Source of the DNA: Halorussus aquaticus
GTDB lineage: Archaea; Halobacteriota; Halobacteria; Halobacteriales; Haladaptataceae
Direction: 5' to 3'
DNA: 64,000 nucleotides
NCBI RefSeq assembly: GCF_024218795.1
Contig: NZ_CP100400.1
Coordinates: forward strand, 3,472,001 to 3,536,000
Position 1 is the first letter of the stretch, and every line of letters begins with the position of its first letter. Below, piece after piece: positions 1 through 8,447 of the stretch. Under the pieces are notes generated by a model. That model made no database searches and had not been told where the DNA came from. It was given only the letters and a program-made list of their open reading frames with translations. The translations under genes were made by a program, and so were the position numbers.

Positions 1-365
1 ACGACGTTCCCCTCCACGTCCACCTCGTCGAGTTCCGCTGGCGTGCCGTGGCCCGCGTCCACGAGTTTCCCCCGGACCTCGCCCGGCGGCGAGTAGGGGA
101 GCGCGATGGTCTCGAACGACCGCTCGACCGGGTCCGTCACCGCGAGTTCGGCGTCGCCCCGCGACCATCGGTTCATCTCGAACGACTCGACGGTGACCTC
201 GCGTGCGCCCGCTCGCTCGAACCCCTCGCCGACGAGTTCGGCCGCCCTGCGCTCGCCCGGCGAACCGCCCATCCGGTCGCCGATTTCGGTCAACCTCGTG
301 ACGAACTCCCACGGGTAGTCGTCGGTCCACGCCTCGCCCACCGCGGCCGCGGTTTCGGCGTCCAT
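1..365 (-). CDS. M28-family zinc peptidase, N-terminal part (partial at window edge)
   Basis: The minus strand reads open from an ATG at 365 to the window edge, 121 codons without a stop. The N terminus (MDAETAAAVGEAW, then EIGDRMGGSPGERRAAELV) matches the start of M28 aminopeptidases that carry a PA domain: a helix with a Gly-Ser-Pro-Gly-Glu turn followed by a segment dividing the chain into protease lobe and PA insert. There is no signal peptide, so it is probably cytoplasmic. The zinc ligands lie beyond the window, so activity cannot be judged. It is divergent from pepF, with about 130 bp between the starts. The family call rests on the N-terminal third only. Confidence 0.6.
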   Translation of the reverse strand, partial: MDAETAAAVGEAWTDDYPWEFVTRLTEIGDRMGGSPGERRAAELVGEGFERAGAREVTVESFEMNRWSRGDAELAVTDPVERSFETIALPYSPPGEVRGKLVDAGHGTPAELDEVDVEGNV

Positions 366-499
366 GGCCGACGTTGCATCGCGGACCGCCAAAAGTCCAC
401 GCCCCGAAACGAACGCGCGGGGTCGGCGTCGTCGCCGTTTTCCGGAAGCCAACTTCCGAATGACAAAGGCTTACAGTCGGTCTTTCCTAACCAGACGAT

Positions 500-2293
500 A
501 TGAGTTCAGTTCCCGAACGGTCGGAGATAGACACCGAGTACAAGTGGGACTTGGAGAGCATCTACGCGACCGACGAGGAGTGGGAGCGGGCCTACGAGGA
601 AGTCGAGGAGCGCCTCGACGAACTCTCGGCCTACGAGGGACGCGCCACCGAGGACGGCGAGACGCTGCTGGAGGTCCTCGAACTCCGCGACGAGATTCTG
701 CGGCAGGCCAACACGGTCGTCGTCTACGCCCGGATGCGGAAGGACGAGAACACCGCCGACCAGCAGTATCAGGCGCTGTCGTCTCGCGCGATGTCGCTGG
801 CCTCGCAGGCCGACAGCGCGAGTAGCTTCGTCGAACCCGAGATTCAGGACCTCGACGAGGACGAACTCGACCGGATGATAGCGGGGACCGACGGACTCGA
901 AACCTACGACCACTACCTCCGCGACGTTCTCCGGGTCGCCGACCACACCCGCTCGGCCGAAGTCGAGAACGTGCTAGCGGAACTGGGCGAAGTCACGGGC
1001 GCGTCGGGCGACATCTACAACATGCTGATGAACTCCGACATGGAGTTCCCCACCGTCGAGAAGCCCGACGGCGACGCGGTCGAAATCACCCAGAGCAACT
1101 TCACGAAACTCCTGAAGAATCAGGACCGGGAGTTCCGCCGGACCGTCTACGAGGGCTTCTTCGACGAACTCGGCGAGTTCCACAACACCATCGGTACGGC
1201 GTACAAGCAGTCTGTGAAGGCCGACGTCCGCCTCGCGCAGATTCACGACTACGACACCGCCCGCGAGGCCGCACTCGACGGACCCAACGTCCCGGTCGAG
1301 GTGTACGACAACCTCGTGGACACGGTCCGGGACAACCTCGACAAACTCCACCGTCACGCCGAACTCAAGCGCGAGAGTCTGGGCGTGGACGAACTCCGGA
1401 TGTGGGACCTCTACATGCCCATGACCGAGACCGAGACGCCGGACTTGGAGTACGAACAGGCCCGCGAGTACGTCGTGGAGGCGCTCGGTGCGCTCGGCGA
1501 GGACTATCAGAACCGGGTCGCCGAGGGGTTCGACTCGCGATGGGTGGACGTGTACGAGACCGAGAACAAGCGGTCCGGCGCGTACAGTAGCGGGACCTAC
1601 GACACCCAGCCGTTCATCCTGATGAACTGGCAGGACGACATCTCCTCGATGTTCACGCTGGCCCACGAACTCGGCCACTCGCTCCACAGCCAACTCTCCA
1701 GCGAGACCCAACCGTACGTCTACAGCGACTACGAGATTTTCGTGGCCGAAGTCGCCAGCACGGTCAACGAGAGCCTGCTGACCCGCCACCTGCTCGACAC
1801 CGTCGAGGACCCCGAGTTCCGCCGACACGTCCTCAACGAGTATCTCGAGCGGTTCCGCTCGACGCTCTTCCGCCAGACGCTGTTCGCGGACTTCGAGCAT
1901 CAGGCCCACCGTCTGGTCGAGGAGGGCGAGGCGCTCACCCCGGACGCGGCCGACGAAATCTACGGCGACCTCAAGGCGGAGTTCTACGAACCGGCGGTCG
2001 TGGACGACCGCATCGCCCGCGAGTGGTCGCGCATCCCGCACTTCTTCAACTACAGCTACTACGTCTACCAGTACAGCACCGGCATCAGCGCCGCCGTCGC
2101 GCTCGCCGACGAGATTCTCGAATCCGACGGCGACGCGGCCGCCGACTACCTCGAGTTCCTCCGGAGCGGGTCGAGAGGCTACCCGCTCGAACTCCTCGAA
2201 ACCGCGGGCGTGGACATGTCTTCGCCCGAACCCATCCAGCGCGCGCTCGGCGTGTACGACGACCACCTCGACGAGATGGAATCGCTGCTCTGA
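500..2293 (+). CDS. pepF: Oligoendopeptidase F (M3 metallopeptidase)
   Basis: This cytosolic zinc endopeptidase degrades short peptides. The 597-residue length is normal for PepF. The M3 active-site motif HELGH lies at residues 389-393, and the third zinc ligand is the Glu in FVAEVAS at about residue 417. The C-terminal helical region ends with the FFNYSYYVYQY substrate-binding stretch typical of the family. The ATG at 500 puts the acidic N terminus (MSSVPERSEID) directly in frame with the PepF N-domain, and no upstream start improves it. A T-rich hairpin follows the gene. The long antisense ORF opposite is a GC artefact. Confidence 0.95.
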   Translation: MSSVPERSEIDTEYKWDLESIYATDEEWERAYEEVEERLDELSAYEGRATEDGETLLEVLELRDEILRQANTVVVYARMRKDENTADQQYQALSSRAMSLASQADSASSFVEPEIQDLDEDELDRMIAGTDGLETYDHYLRDVLRVADHTRSAEVENVLAELGEVTGASGDIYNMLMNSDMEFPTVEKPDGDAVEITQSNFTKLLKNQDREFRRTVYEGFFDELGEFHNTIGTAYKQSVKADVRLAQIHDYDTAREAALDGPNVPVEVYDNLVDTVRDNLDKLHRHAELKRESLGVDELRMWDLYMPMTETETPDLEYEQAREYVVEALGALGEDYQNRVAEGFDSRWVDVYETENKRSGAYSSGTYDTQPFILMNWQDDISSMFTLAHELGHSLHSQLSSETQPYVYSDYEIFVAEVASTVNESLLTRHLLDTVEDPEFRRHVLNEYLERFRSTLFRQTLFADFEHQAHRLVEEGEALTPDAADEIYGDLKAEFYEPAVVDDRIAREWSRIPHFFNYSYYVYQYSTGISAAVALADEILESDGDAAADYLEFLRSGSRGYPLELLETAGVDMSSPEPIQRALGVYDDHLDEMESLL

Positions 2294-2315
2294 GTCGGCC
2301 GTCCGGACATGCACT

Positions 2316-2336
2316 CGTTTTCATTTTTTGAAAACG
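2316..2336 (+). terminator. T-rich hairpin after pepF
   Basis: CGTTTTCA (2316-2323) is complementary to TGAAAACG (2329-2336) around a T-only loop. This gives a perfect 8-bp stem and a run of T on the sense strand. Archaeal termination depends mainly on T-runs, so this is a plausible end for the pepF transcript, 23 bp after its stop and 40 bp before the transducer gene. Confidence 0.5.
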
Positions 2337-2376
2337 CGCATTCTGGTTTATGTAACGAACGTGTGAACGGCGGTGC

Positions 2377-4086
2377 ATGGGACGTCAACTTCTCGCCAAA
2401 TACGAGAACGCGCTGTGGTGGTCGATGGACCGCCTCGGCGTGAGCGAGTCGGTCGAGCGCAAGGTACTGGCCGCGGTCGGTATCCAGTTCGTGATCTCTA
2501 TCGGGCAGGCCGTCCTCCCTTCGTCGTTCACCGGCCCGGTCCGAACTGGTCTCACGGTCGGTCTACTGGCGGCGGCGGCTATCGCGTTCGCCAACACCGT
2601 GCTCGTCGTCCGCCGGGACATCACCGAACCCATCGCGGCGCTCGACCGAGTGGCCGACGCCATCGCGGACGGCGACCTCGACGCGTCGGTTCCGCCGTCC
2701 GAACGGGACGACGAGATCGGTCGCCTCGTCGCTTCCTTCGGGGAGATGCGGGCCTATCTCGGGGTCGTCGCCGAGCAGGCCGCCGCGCTCTCCCGGCACG
2801 AGTTCGACGACCCCGTACTGGACGAGGAGGTCCCCGGCGAGTTCGGCGCGTCGCTCGACCGGATGGCCGAGAATCTACGGACCTACACTGCGGACTTGGA
2901 AGCGACGACCGACGAACTGGAGGCGACGACCGCCGACCTCGAACGCCGGTCGCAGAATCTCCGCCGACTCGTGACCGCGTTCGGAGCGGCCGCCGAGCGC
3001 GCGGAGGGCGGCGACCTGACCGCGACCATCGATTCGGGCGTCGCCGAGACCGACCTCCACGAGGAGGTCGTGGACAACTACAACGCCCTCCTCTCGACGC
3101 TCGCGGACGCGGTGGGGGAACTCGCAGCGTTCGCTGACGACGTGGCGACCGCCAGCGAGGCGACCGACACCGACCTCCGGGAGGTCAGCGAGGCGAGCGA
3201 CGAGGTCGCAGCGGCGGTCGGCGAGATTTCGGAGGGTGCGACCCGCCAGACCACCAGACTCAACGAGGCGGCTGCCGAGATGAACACCCTCTCGGCGACG
3301 GTCGAGGAAATCGCGGCGTCGGCCGACGAGGTAGCCGAGACAGCCCGAACCGCCACCCAGCGGGCACGGTCGGGCCGCGAGACCGCCCGGGAGGCCGCCG
3401 AGGAACTCGACCGAGTGGAGAACGGTATCGACCGGACCGCCGAGGCGGTCGAGGAGTTAGCGGCGGACATCGGCGAAATCGACGAGGTGGTCTCGTTCAT
3501 CGACGAGGTGGCGACTCAGACCAACCTGCTGGCGCTGAACGCTTCTGTCGAGGCCGCCCGTGCGGGCGAACACGGTGACGGCTTCGGTGTGGTCGCCGAC
3601 GAAATCAAGACCCTCGCGACGGAGACGAGCGAGGCCGCCGACGAAATCACTGAGCGAATCGAGGGGATTCAGACCGACTCCGAACAGACCCTCGCGGACG
3701 TCCGCGAGACCCACGAGCAGGTCACCAACGGCGTCGAGACGGTCGAGGCGGCGCTGGACGACTTCGAGGACATCGCGGACGTGGTGGGCGACGTGGACGC
3801 GAGCGTTCGGGAAATCAGCGACGCCACCGACCAACAGGCCGAGTCGGCCGAGGACGTGGTGGCGATGGTCGAGGAGGTCGCGGCCATCAGCGAGGAGACG
3901 GCCGCGGAGTCCGAAACTGCGGCGACGGCGACCGAACAGCAGGCCAACTCGCTCTCGGAAGTCGCCGAGCGGATGGCCTCGCTGTCCTCGACGGCCGACG
4001 AACTCGACGCCCTCCTCGGCGAGTTCCGGCTTTCCGAGTCCACCGACGGTAGTCGGTCGGCGCGTCGTCTGGCCGGTTCTGACTGA
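2377..4086 (+). CDS. Methyl-accepting chemotaxis transducer lacking an extracellular domain
   Basis: This 569-residue haloarchaeal transducer (Htr type) signals to CheA/CheW. It has two membrane helices at about residues 30-47 and 55-78, with only about eight residues between them. A HAMP domain follows (78-130), then a cytoplasmic linker and a long coiled-coil MCP signalling domain with the conserved hairpin EAARAGEHGDGFGVVA near residues 390-405. Gln/Glu-rich segments on both sides are likely methylation helices. Because there is no outside domain, it must sense through the membrane, a partner protein or the cytoplasm. No rhodopsin or other sensor gene is adjacent. The start ATG at 2377 is chosen over the overlapping out-of-frame ATG at 2373. 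Confidence 0.9.
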   Translation: MGRQLLAKYENALWWSMDRLGVSESVERKVLAAVGIQFVISIGQAVLPSSFTGPVRTGLTVGLLAAAAIAFANTVLVVRRDITEPIAALDRVADAIADGDLDASVPPSERDDEIGRLVASFGEMRAYLGVVAEQAAALSRHEFDDPVLDEEVPGEFGASLDRMAENLRTYTADLEATTDELEATTADLERRSQNLRRLVTAFGAAAERAEGGDLTATIDSGVAETDLHEEVVDNYNALLSTLADAVGELAAFADDVATASEATDTDLREVSEASDEVAAAVGEISEGATRQTTRLNEAAAEMNTLSATVEEIAASADEVAETARTATQRARSGRETAREAAEELDRVENGIDRTAEAVEELAADIGEIDEVVSFIDEVATQTNLLALNASVEAARAGEHGDGFGVVADEIKTLATETSEAADEITERIEGIQTDSEQTLADVRETHEQVTNGVETVEAALDDFEDIADVVGDVDASVREISDATDQQAESAEDVVAMVEEVAAISEETAAESETAATATEQQANSLSEVAERMASLSSTADELDALLGEFRLSESTDGSRSARRLAGSD

Positions 4087-4118
4087 CCGCGATGAGTGAC
4101 CGTTTCGAGAGGGTTCTG

Positions 4119-4133
4119 CGAAACGTTTTTTCG
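4119..4133 (+). terminator. Short hairpin with T-run after the transducer
   Basis: CGAAA (4119-4123) pairs with TTTCG (4129-4133), and six T residues occupy the loop and 3' arm. It lies about 32 bp after the transducer stop and upstream of the PAN promoter, which fits transcription termination. The stem is short, so the call is tentative. Confidence 0.35.
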
Positions 4134-4161
4134 TGGGAGAACCTCCGAGACCCAAAGGCAC

Positions 4162-4168
4162 TTTTAAG
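4162..4168 (+). promoter_or_regulatory. TATA-like box of pan
   Basis: TTTTAAG ends 27 bp before the pan ATG at 4196. An archaeal TATA box sits about 25 bp before the transcription start, so the transcript would be leaderless or nearly so. No Shine-Dalgarno motif precedes the ATG, which agrees. Confidence 0.55.
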
Positions 4169-4195
4169 CCGGTGGCCTAAGGGTGAGTAACAACG

Positions 4196-5434
4196 ATGTC
4201 GCGCAGCCCACCCCTCCCAGACCAACCGACACTCGAACTCGACCCCGAGATGACCGACAGGGAACGGCTCTCGGCGCTCCGCGAACACTTCGCCGAAATC
4301 GTGGACGTGAACGCCACGCTGGAGGAGCGCCTCGACGACGCGCGCGAGCGGCGCGCCGACCTGCGCGAGGAAGTCGATAGACTCGAACGCGAGAACGAGA
4401 CCCTGAAGACCACGTCGCTGTACGTCGCCACCGCCGAGGAACTGACCGACGACGGCATCATCATCAAACAGCACGGCAACAATCAGGAGGTCGTGACCGA
4501 AGTCTCGCCCAGACTCCGCGAGGAGATAGAGTCGGGCGACCGCGTCGCCGTCAACGACTCCTTCACGGTCCAGACCGTCCTCGAAGCCGAGAAAGACGCG
4601 CGCGCGCAGGCCATGGAGGTAGACGAGTCGCCGGACGTGACCTACGACCAGATCGGCGGCCTCGAAGAGCAGACCCGCGAGGTCCGGGAGGCGGTCGAAC
4701 AACCGCTGGAGAACCCCGAGCAGTTCGAGACGGTCGGCATCGAACCGCCGAGCGGCGTCCTGCTCCACGGCCCGCCGGGGACCGGCAAGACGATGCTCGC
4801 GAAGGCCGTCGCCAACCAGACCGACGCCACCTTCATCAAGATGGCCGGGTCGGAACTCGTCCAGAAGTTCATCGGCGAGGGCGCGAAACTAGTCCGTGAC
4901 CTCTTCGAACTGGCTAGCCAGCGAGAACCCGCCATCGTCTTCATCGACGAAATCGACGCGGTCGCCTCCAAGCGCACCGACTCGAAGACCTCGGGCGACG
5001 CCGAGGTCCAGCGCACGATGATGCAACTGCTCAGCGAGATGGACGGCTTCGAGGACCGCGGCGAGATTCGCATCATGGCCGCGACCAACCGCTTCGACAT
5101 GCTCGACCGCGCCATCCTCCGGCCCGGCCGGTTCGACCGCCTCATCGAGGTGCCCCACCCCGACGAGGAGGCCCGGCGCAAGATTCTGGACATCCACACC
5201 CGCGACATGAAAATCGCCGACGACGTGGACTTCGACGCGCTCGCCGAGCGGACCGAGGGCAAGAGCGGCGCGGACATCGAGAGTCTCACGACCGAGGCGG
5301 GCATGTTCGCCATCCGCGACGGTCGGACCGAGGTCCAGCAGTCGGACTTCACGGACGCCCTCGAGAAGATGGAGCAGGACGACGACGAGACCGGAATCGT
5401 CACCGAAGGGTCGCTCCCGAGCTACGCCTACTGA
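4196..5434 (+). CDS. pan: Proteasome-activating nucleotidase PAN
   Basis: This AAA+ hexameric unfoldase feeds substrates to the 20S proteasome and is the homologue of the eukaryotic Rpt1-6 ring. Its 412 residues show an N-terminal coiled coil (about 20-70), an OB-fold (about 75-135), Walker A GPPGTGKT at about 192-199, Walker B IVFIDEID at about 246-253, and the AAA lid with ATNRFD and RPGRFDR. The last residues are PSYAY, so the penultimate residue is Ala where the gate-opening HbYX tail needs Tyr (see findings). It is a single-gene unit with its own promoter. Haloarchaea often carry two PAN paralogues, so which one this is cannot be told. Confidence 0.95.
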   Translation: MSRSPPLPDQPTLELDPEMTDRERLSALREHFAEIVDVNATLEERLDDARERRADLREEVDRLERENETLKTTSLYVATAEELTDDGIIIKQHGNNQEVVTEVSPRLREEIESGDRVAVNDSFTVQTVLEAEKDARAQAMEVDESPDVTYDQIGGLEEQTREVREAVEQPLENPEQFETVGIEPPSGVLLHGPPGTGKTMLAKAVANQTDATFIKMAGSELVQKFIGEGAKLVRDLFELASQREPAIVFIDEIDAVASKRTDSKTSGDAEVQRTMMQLLSEMDGFEDRGEIRIMAATNRFDMLDRAILRPGRFDRLIEVPHPDEEARRKILDIHTRDMKIADDVDFDALAERTEGKSGADIESLTTEAGMFAIRDGRTEVQQSDFTDALEKMEQDDDETGIVTEGSLPSYAY

Positions 5435-5593
5435 ACTCCCCGCGTTTTCGCGCGTTTCTCCGCCTCTCGCCGCTACGCCGTGACCTGCGGGACTCGCGGC
5501 ACCGGAACCACGACGGTGAGACCGATGCGGACGACTCGCGCGACCGTCAGTCGTATCGTAGCACTGCCGTCGAACGAAACGACCCCGAGGAAG

Positions 5594-5869
5594 CTACTCG
5601 CCGTCCAGAGTGCCCGCGTCGAACTCGCCGTCGAGGTACCGCTCGCCGACGTCCGTGATGCTGTAGGTGCCCCCGCCGACGTTCTCCAGCAAACCGCGGT
5701 CGGCGAGCGCGCGACAGCGCATCCCGAGGTGGTTGGTGGAGTAGGTGAGGTCCTCGCCGACGTCGGCCAGTCGGTCGCGGATGGCCGACGGCGGGAAGTT
5801 ACCGCGTTCGCTCAGAAATTCGAGGATTCGCTCGTCGGCTTGCGTCAGCCAATCGGCGTGCATTCGCAT
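5594..5869 (-). CDS. PhiH1-repressor-like winged-helix regulator
   Basis: This 91-residue protein is one winged helix-turn-helix domain. It opens with MRMHADWLTQADERILEFL, continues with a recognition region around DLTYSTNHLGMRCRALADRGLL, and ends with a wing (GGGTYSITDVGERYL). That pattern is common in haloarchaeal MarR/ArsR-like single-domain regulators related to the PhiH1 repressor. It diverges from the MATE exporter gene, so regulation of that exporter is a reasonable inference from position only. No ligand-binding domain is present. Confidence 0.8.
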   Translation of the reverse strand: MRMHADWLTQADERILEFLSERGNFPPSAIRDRLADVGEDLTYSTNHLGMRCRALADRGLLENVGGGTYSITDVGERYLDGEFDAGTLDGE

Positions 5870-6092
5870 AGTCGGCCGTAATTTCGACGACGAAGACCGT
5901 ATAGCTACTCATTTCGCCAACGTAGAGGTTTGTCTGGCACGTGAGGAGGACCGTCTCCCGAATATGGACGTGTGTCTCCATCGGGCGACGGTTCCGTCCC
6001 GTCCAAGTGGTGACGGGCGCGTCGGCACGTCCTCTCCTCGGTGCGTCACGTATAGAAAATACTTTACTTTCGTTTCGAAATACACACGCAAC

Positions 6093-7535
6093 GTGGTACG
6101 CTTCCCGAACCCCGTCAGACTGCTCATCCTCGGCGTCGGTCTGGCGCTCGCGCGCGCCGGTCTCGTCGACCCGGAGCGCGTCCGCCGGACCACGGACCTC
6201 GCGTGGCCGCGCATCGTCACCGGACTCGCGCGCATGTCGAAGAACGCCGTGGACGTGGCGATGGTCGGGGTGGCAATCGGCCCCGTCGCCATCGCGGGCA
6301 TCGGCTTCGCCAGTCCCTACTGGGGCATCGCGTTCTCGCTCGGGGGCGGCATCGCCGCCGGGACCATCGCGCTCGTCTCCCAGCGCTTCGGCGCGGAGGC
6401 CTACGACGAACTCGGCGTGGCGGTCCGTGCCAGCGCCGTCGTGGTCCTCGCCATCTCGCTCCCCGTCACCGCCGCCTTCTGGCTGTTTCCGGCCGAACTC
6501 ATCTCGGTCATGACCGACGACGCCCGCGCCGTCGAACTCGGCGCGGCGTACCTCCGTGTGGTCGCGCTCGGCGTCCCGTTCGCGGGTCTCAACCTCGTCG
6601 GCAGTCGCATCTACATCGGCGCCGACGACGCGTGGACGCCGATGCTGGTCCGGGGCGGCGGTGCGGTCTCGAACATCGCGTTCAGCGGCGTCCTCATCTT
6701 CGGACTCGACTTGGGCGTGGTCGGCGCGGCCCTCGGGACCGTGCTGGCGAACGTCCTCGTGACCGCCGCGTTCGCCGGTGGTCTCGTCTTCGGGCGACTC
6801 CCGGGCGTCGGTGGTCTCCCCGTGCGAGTGAGTCCGTTCGGTACGTACCTCGACCGGGAGACGATAGTCGACGTCGTCCGCATCGGTCTCCCGGTCGTGG
6901 GTCGCAACGGCGTCTGGACCGTCGCCAAGTTCCCCATGCTGGCCATCGTCGGCCTGTTCGGCCCGACGGTCGTGGCCGCGTACGTCATCGCCCGGCGCAT
7001 CTGGGGACTGATGAACACGCCCGGTTGGGGGTTCGGACTCGCGTCCAGCAGCCTCGTCGGTCAGGAACTCGGCGGCGGCGACGAGCGCGCCGCCGAAGTG
7101 TACGCCCGCGACATCGTCGTCTTCTCGGTCGCGACCTACGTGGTCGCGGCCCTCCTCGTCGGCGCGTTCGCCGACCCGATAGTCCGCCTGTTCGTCGGCG
7201 ACGCGGGCGAGACCACGGTCCCGGTCGCGGTGGCGCTGGTCTACGCGGCCTGCGTCGCGGCCGTCGCGCAGGGCGTCAAGTCGGGGACGGTCGGCCCGCT
7301 CGACGCCAGCGGCGACACCCGGTGGCCGTTCTACAGTCAGGTCGTCGGCATGTTCGGCGTCGCCATCCCGGTCGCGTACCTCGGGGCCACCACGTCGCTC
7401 GGACTCGTCGGTCTCTATCTCTCGTTCGTGGCCGAGACCACGGTCCCGGCGGTCATCAACTACTATCGGTTCTCGACGGGCAAGTGGAAGGCCATCAGTC
7501 GGGAGTTCCGACCGGGCACGCCCGCCGACGACTGA
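6093..7535 (+). CDS. MATE-family multidrug/cation exporter
   Basis: This integral membrane antiporter has about 12 hydrophobic segments. Typical MATE features are MSKNAVDVAMVGVAIGPVA in the first helices and a duplicated second half beginning near IGLPVVGRNGVWTV. The open frame extends upstream to 5745, but that part overlaps the divergent regulator and is Arg/Ser-rich noise. The GTG at 6093 gives 480 residues, the normal MATE length, starting VRFPNPVRLLILGVGLALA. An AT-rich stretch (TTTACTTT at 6063-6070) sits at promoter distance. The exported compound is unknown; the adjacent regulator suggests inducible export. Confidence 0.85.
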   Translation: MVRFPNPVRLLILGVGLALARAGLVDPERVRRTTDLAWPRIVTGLARMSKNAVDVAMVGVAIGPVAIAGIGFASPYWGIAFSLGGGIAAGTIALVSQRFGAEAYDELGVAVRASAVVVLAISLPVTAAFWLFPAELISVMTDDARAVELGAAYLRVVALGVPFAGLNLVGSRIYIGADDAWTPMLVRGGGAVSNIAFSGVLIFGLDLGVVGAALGTVLANVLVTAAFAGGLVFGRLPGVGGLPVRVSPFGTYLDRETIVDVVRIGLPVVGRNGVWTVAKFPMLAIVGLFGPTVVAAYVIARRIWGLMNTPGWGFGLASSSLVGQELGGGDERAAEVYARDIVVFSVATYVVAALLVGAFADPIVRLFVGDAGETTVPVAVALVYAACVAAVAQGVKSGTVGPLDASGDTRWPFYSQVVGMFGVAIPVAYLGATTSLGLVGLYLSFVAETTVPAVINYYRFSTGKWKAISREFRPGTPADD

Positions 7536-7638
7536 GGTCGGCGGCTACTCTCTGTCTCTCGGTCTGACGATTCTCTCGTCCAGCCGTCACCTCCTCCCCG
7601 TCAGCGGTTCCTCCGAAAGCGGCGTCCGCGCTCCTGTG

Positions 7639-8373
7639 TTACTCCTTCCACGGGTCGGTCTGCTCGCGCTCGTGGAACTCGCCGCCGCCGCGCTGGACGA
7701 CGCCGTAGACCACCGCGGCCGTCGCCGCGAGGTAGAAGACGGCGACTCCAGCGACGACCGCCGACCCCGGAACGCCGAAGACGCCCGCGGTCTCTCGCCA
7801 CGTCTGCTTCGGTTGGAACACCGTGACGCGCGCGACCCACGCCGCCAGCAGCACGAGCAGGAGCGGATAGTAGATTCGGCGGAGCCGCCGCGAGAGCGCG
7901 GTGAACGGTCGGGTCTTCACCGCGGGGTCAAGCAGGTCCTCGCTGATGCGCCGCCGCCAGTCGTCGTGCGTGAGGTCCGTCTCGGGGTCGAACATCTCCG
8001 CGAACAGGTTCTGCTCCAACAGGCGAACGCGCTCGCGCCACACGTCGTAGGCCCGGTAACGCCGCGTCTCCACCGCGAGGAACACCACCATCGCGCCCAT
8101 CCCGATGAGCAGGATGTAGTGGGGGTTGCCCGGACTGGAGAACACCCACGTCAGCAGGGCGGCGATGATGGTGACCGCCCAGTAGGAGGTCTGGTCGAGT
8201 CGCCCCCGCCACGTGGTCACTCGGTCCATCTGGCCCCGGTAGAAGTGCCCCAGCAGCGAGATGGCGTCCGAGGGATCCTCGGCGAACTCTCCGCCGATGT
8301 TCTCGTCGGGCGTTCGCTCCTCGTCGCTCTCGTCCGAGCGGTCTCCCCCAGTCGCGTCTCCCGAACCCCCCAT
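7639..8373 (-). CDS. DUF2270 family membrane protein
   Basis: This 244-residue protein has an acidic Gly/Asp/Glu-rich N terminus (about 1-35), then two closely spaced membrane helices (about 66-103), a cytoplasmic helical segment with ENLFAEMFDPETDL, and two further helices near 165-185 and 205-225. The arrangement matches the archaeal DUF2270 family, whose function is unknown. It is convergent with the MATE gene and upstream of nothing obviously co-transcribed. No catalytic motif is visible. Confidence 0.8.
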   Translation of the reverse strand: MGGSGDATGGDRSDESDEERTPDENIGGEFAEDPSDAISLLGHFYRGQMDRVTTWRGRLDQTSYWAVTIIAALLTWVFSSPGNPHYILLIGMGAMVVFLAVETRRYRAYDVWRERVRLLEQNLFAEMFDPETDLTHDDWRRRISEDLLDPAVKTRPFTALSRRLRRIYYPLLLVLLAAWVARVTVFQPKQTWRETAGVFGVPGSAVVAGVAVFYLAATAAVVYGVVQRGGGEFHEREQTDPWKE

Positions 8374-8447
8374 ATTCGGCGGTACGGCGCTCCGTTACCT
8401 ACGGCTTGTGGCAGTCCCCGACGACTCGCGCCGACCCCTCGAACTGC

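Noticed and set aside
974..2314. Minus-strand ORF of 446 residues opposite pepF
   Set aside because: PepF on the plus strand has full catalytic motifs; the opposite frame has none and is an artefact of codon bias.
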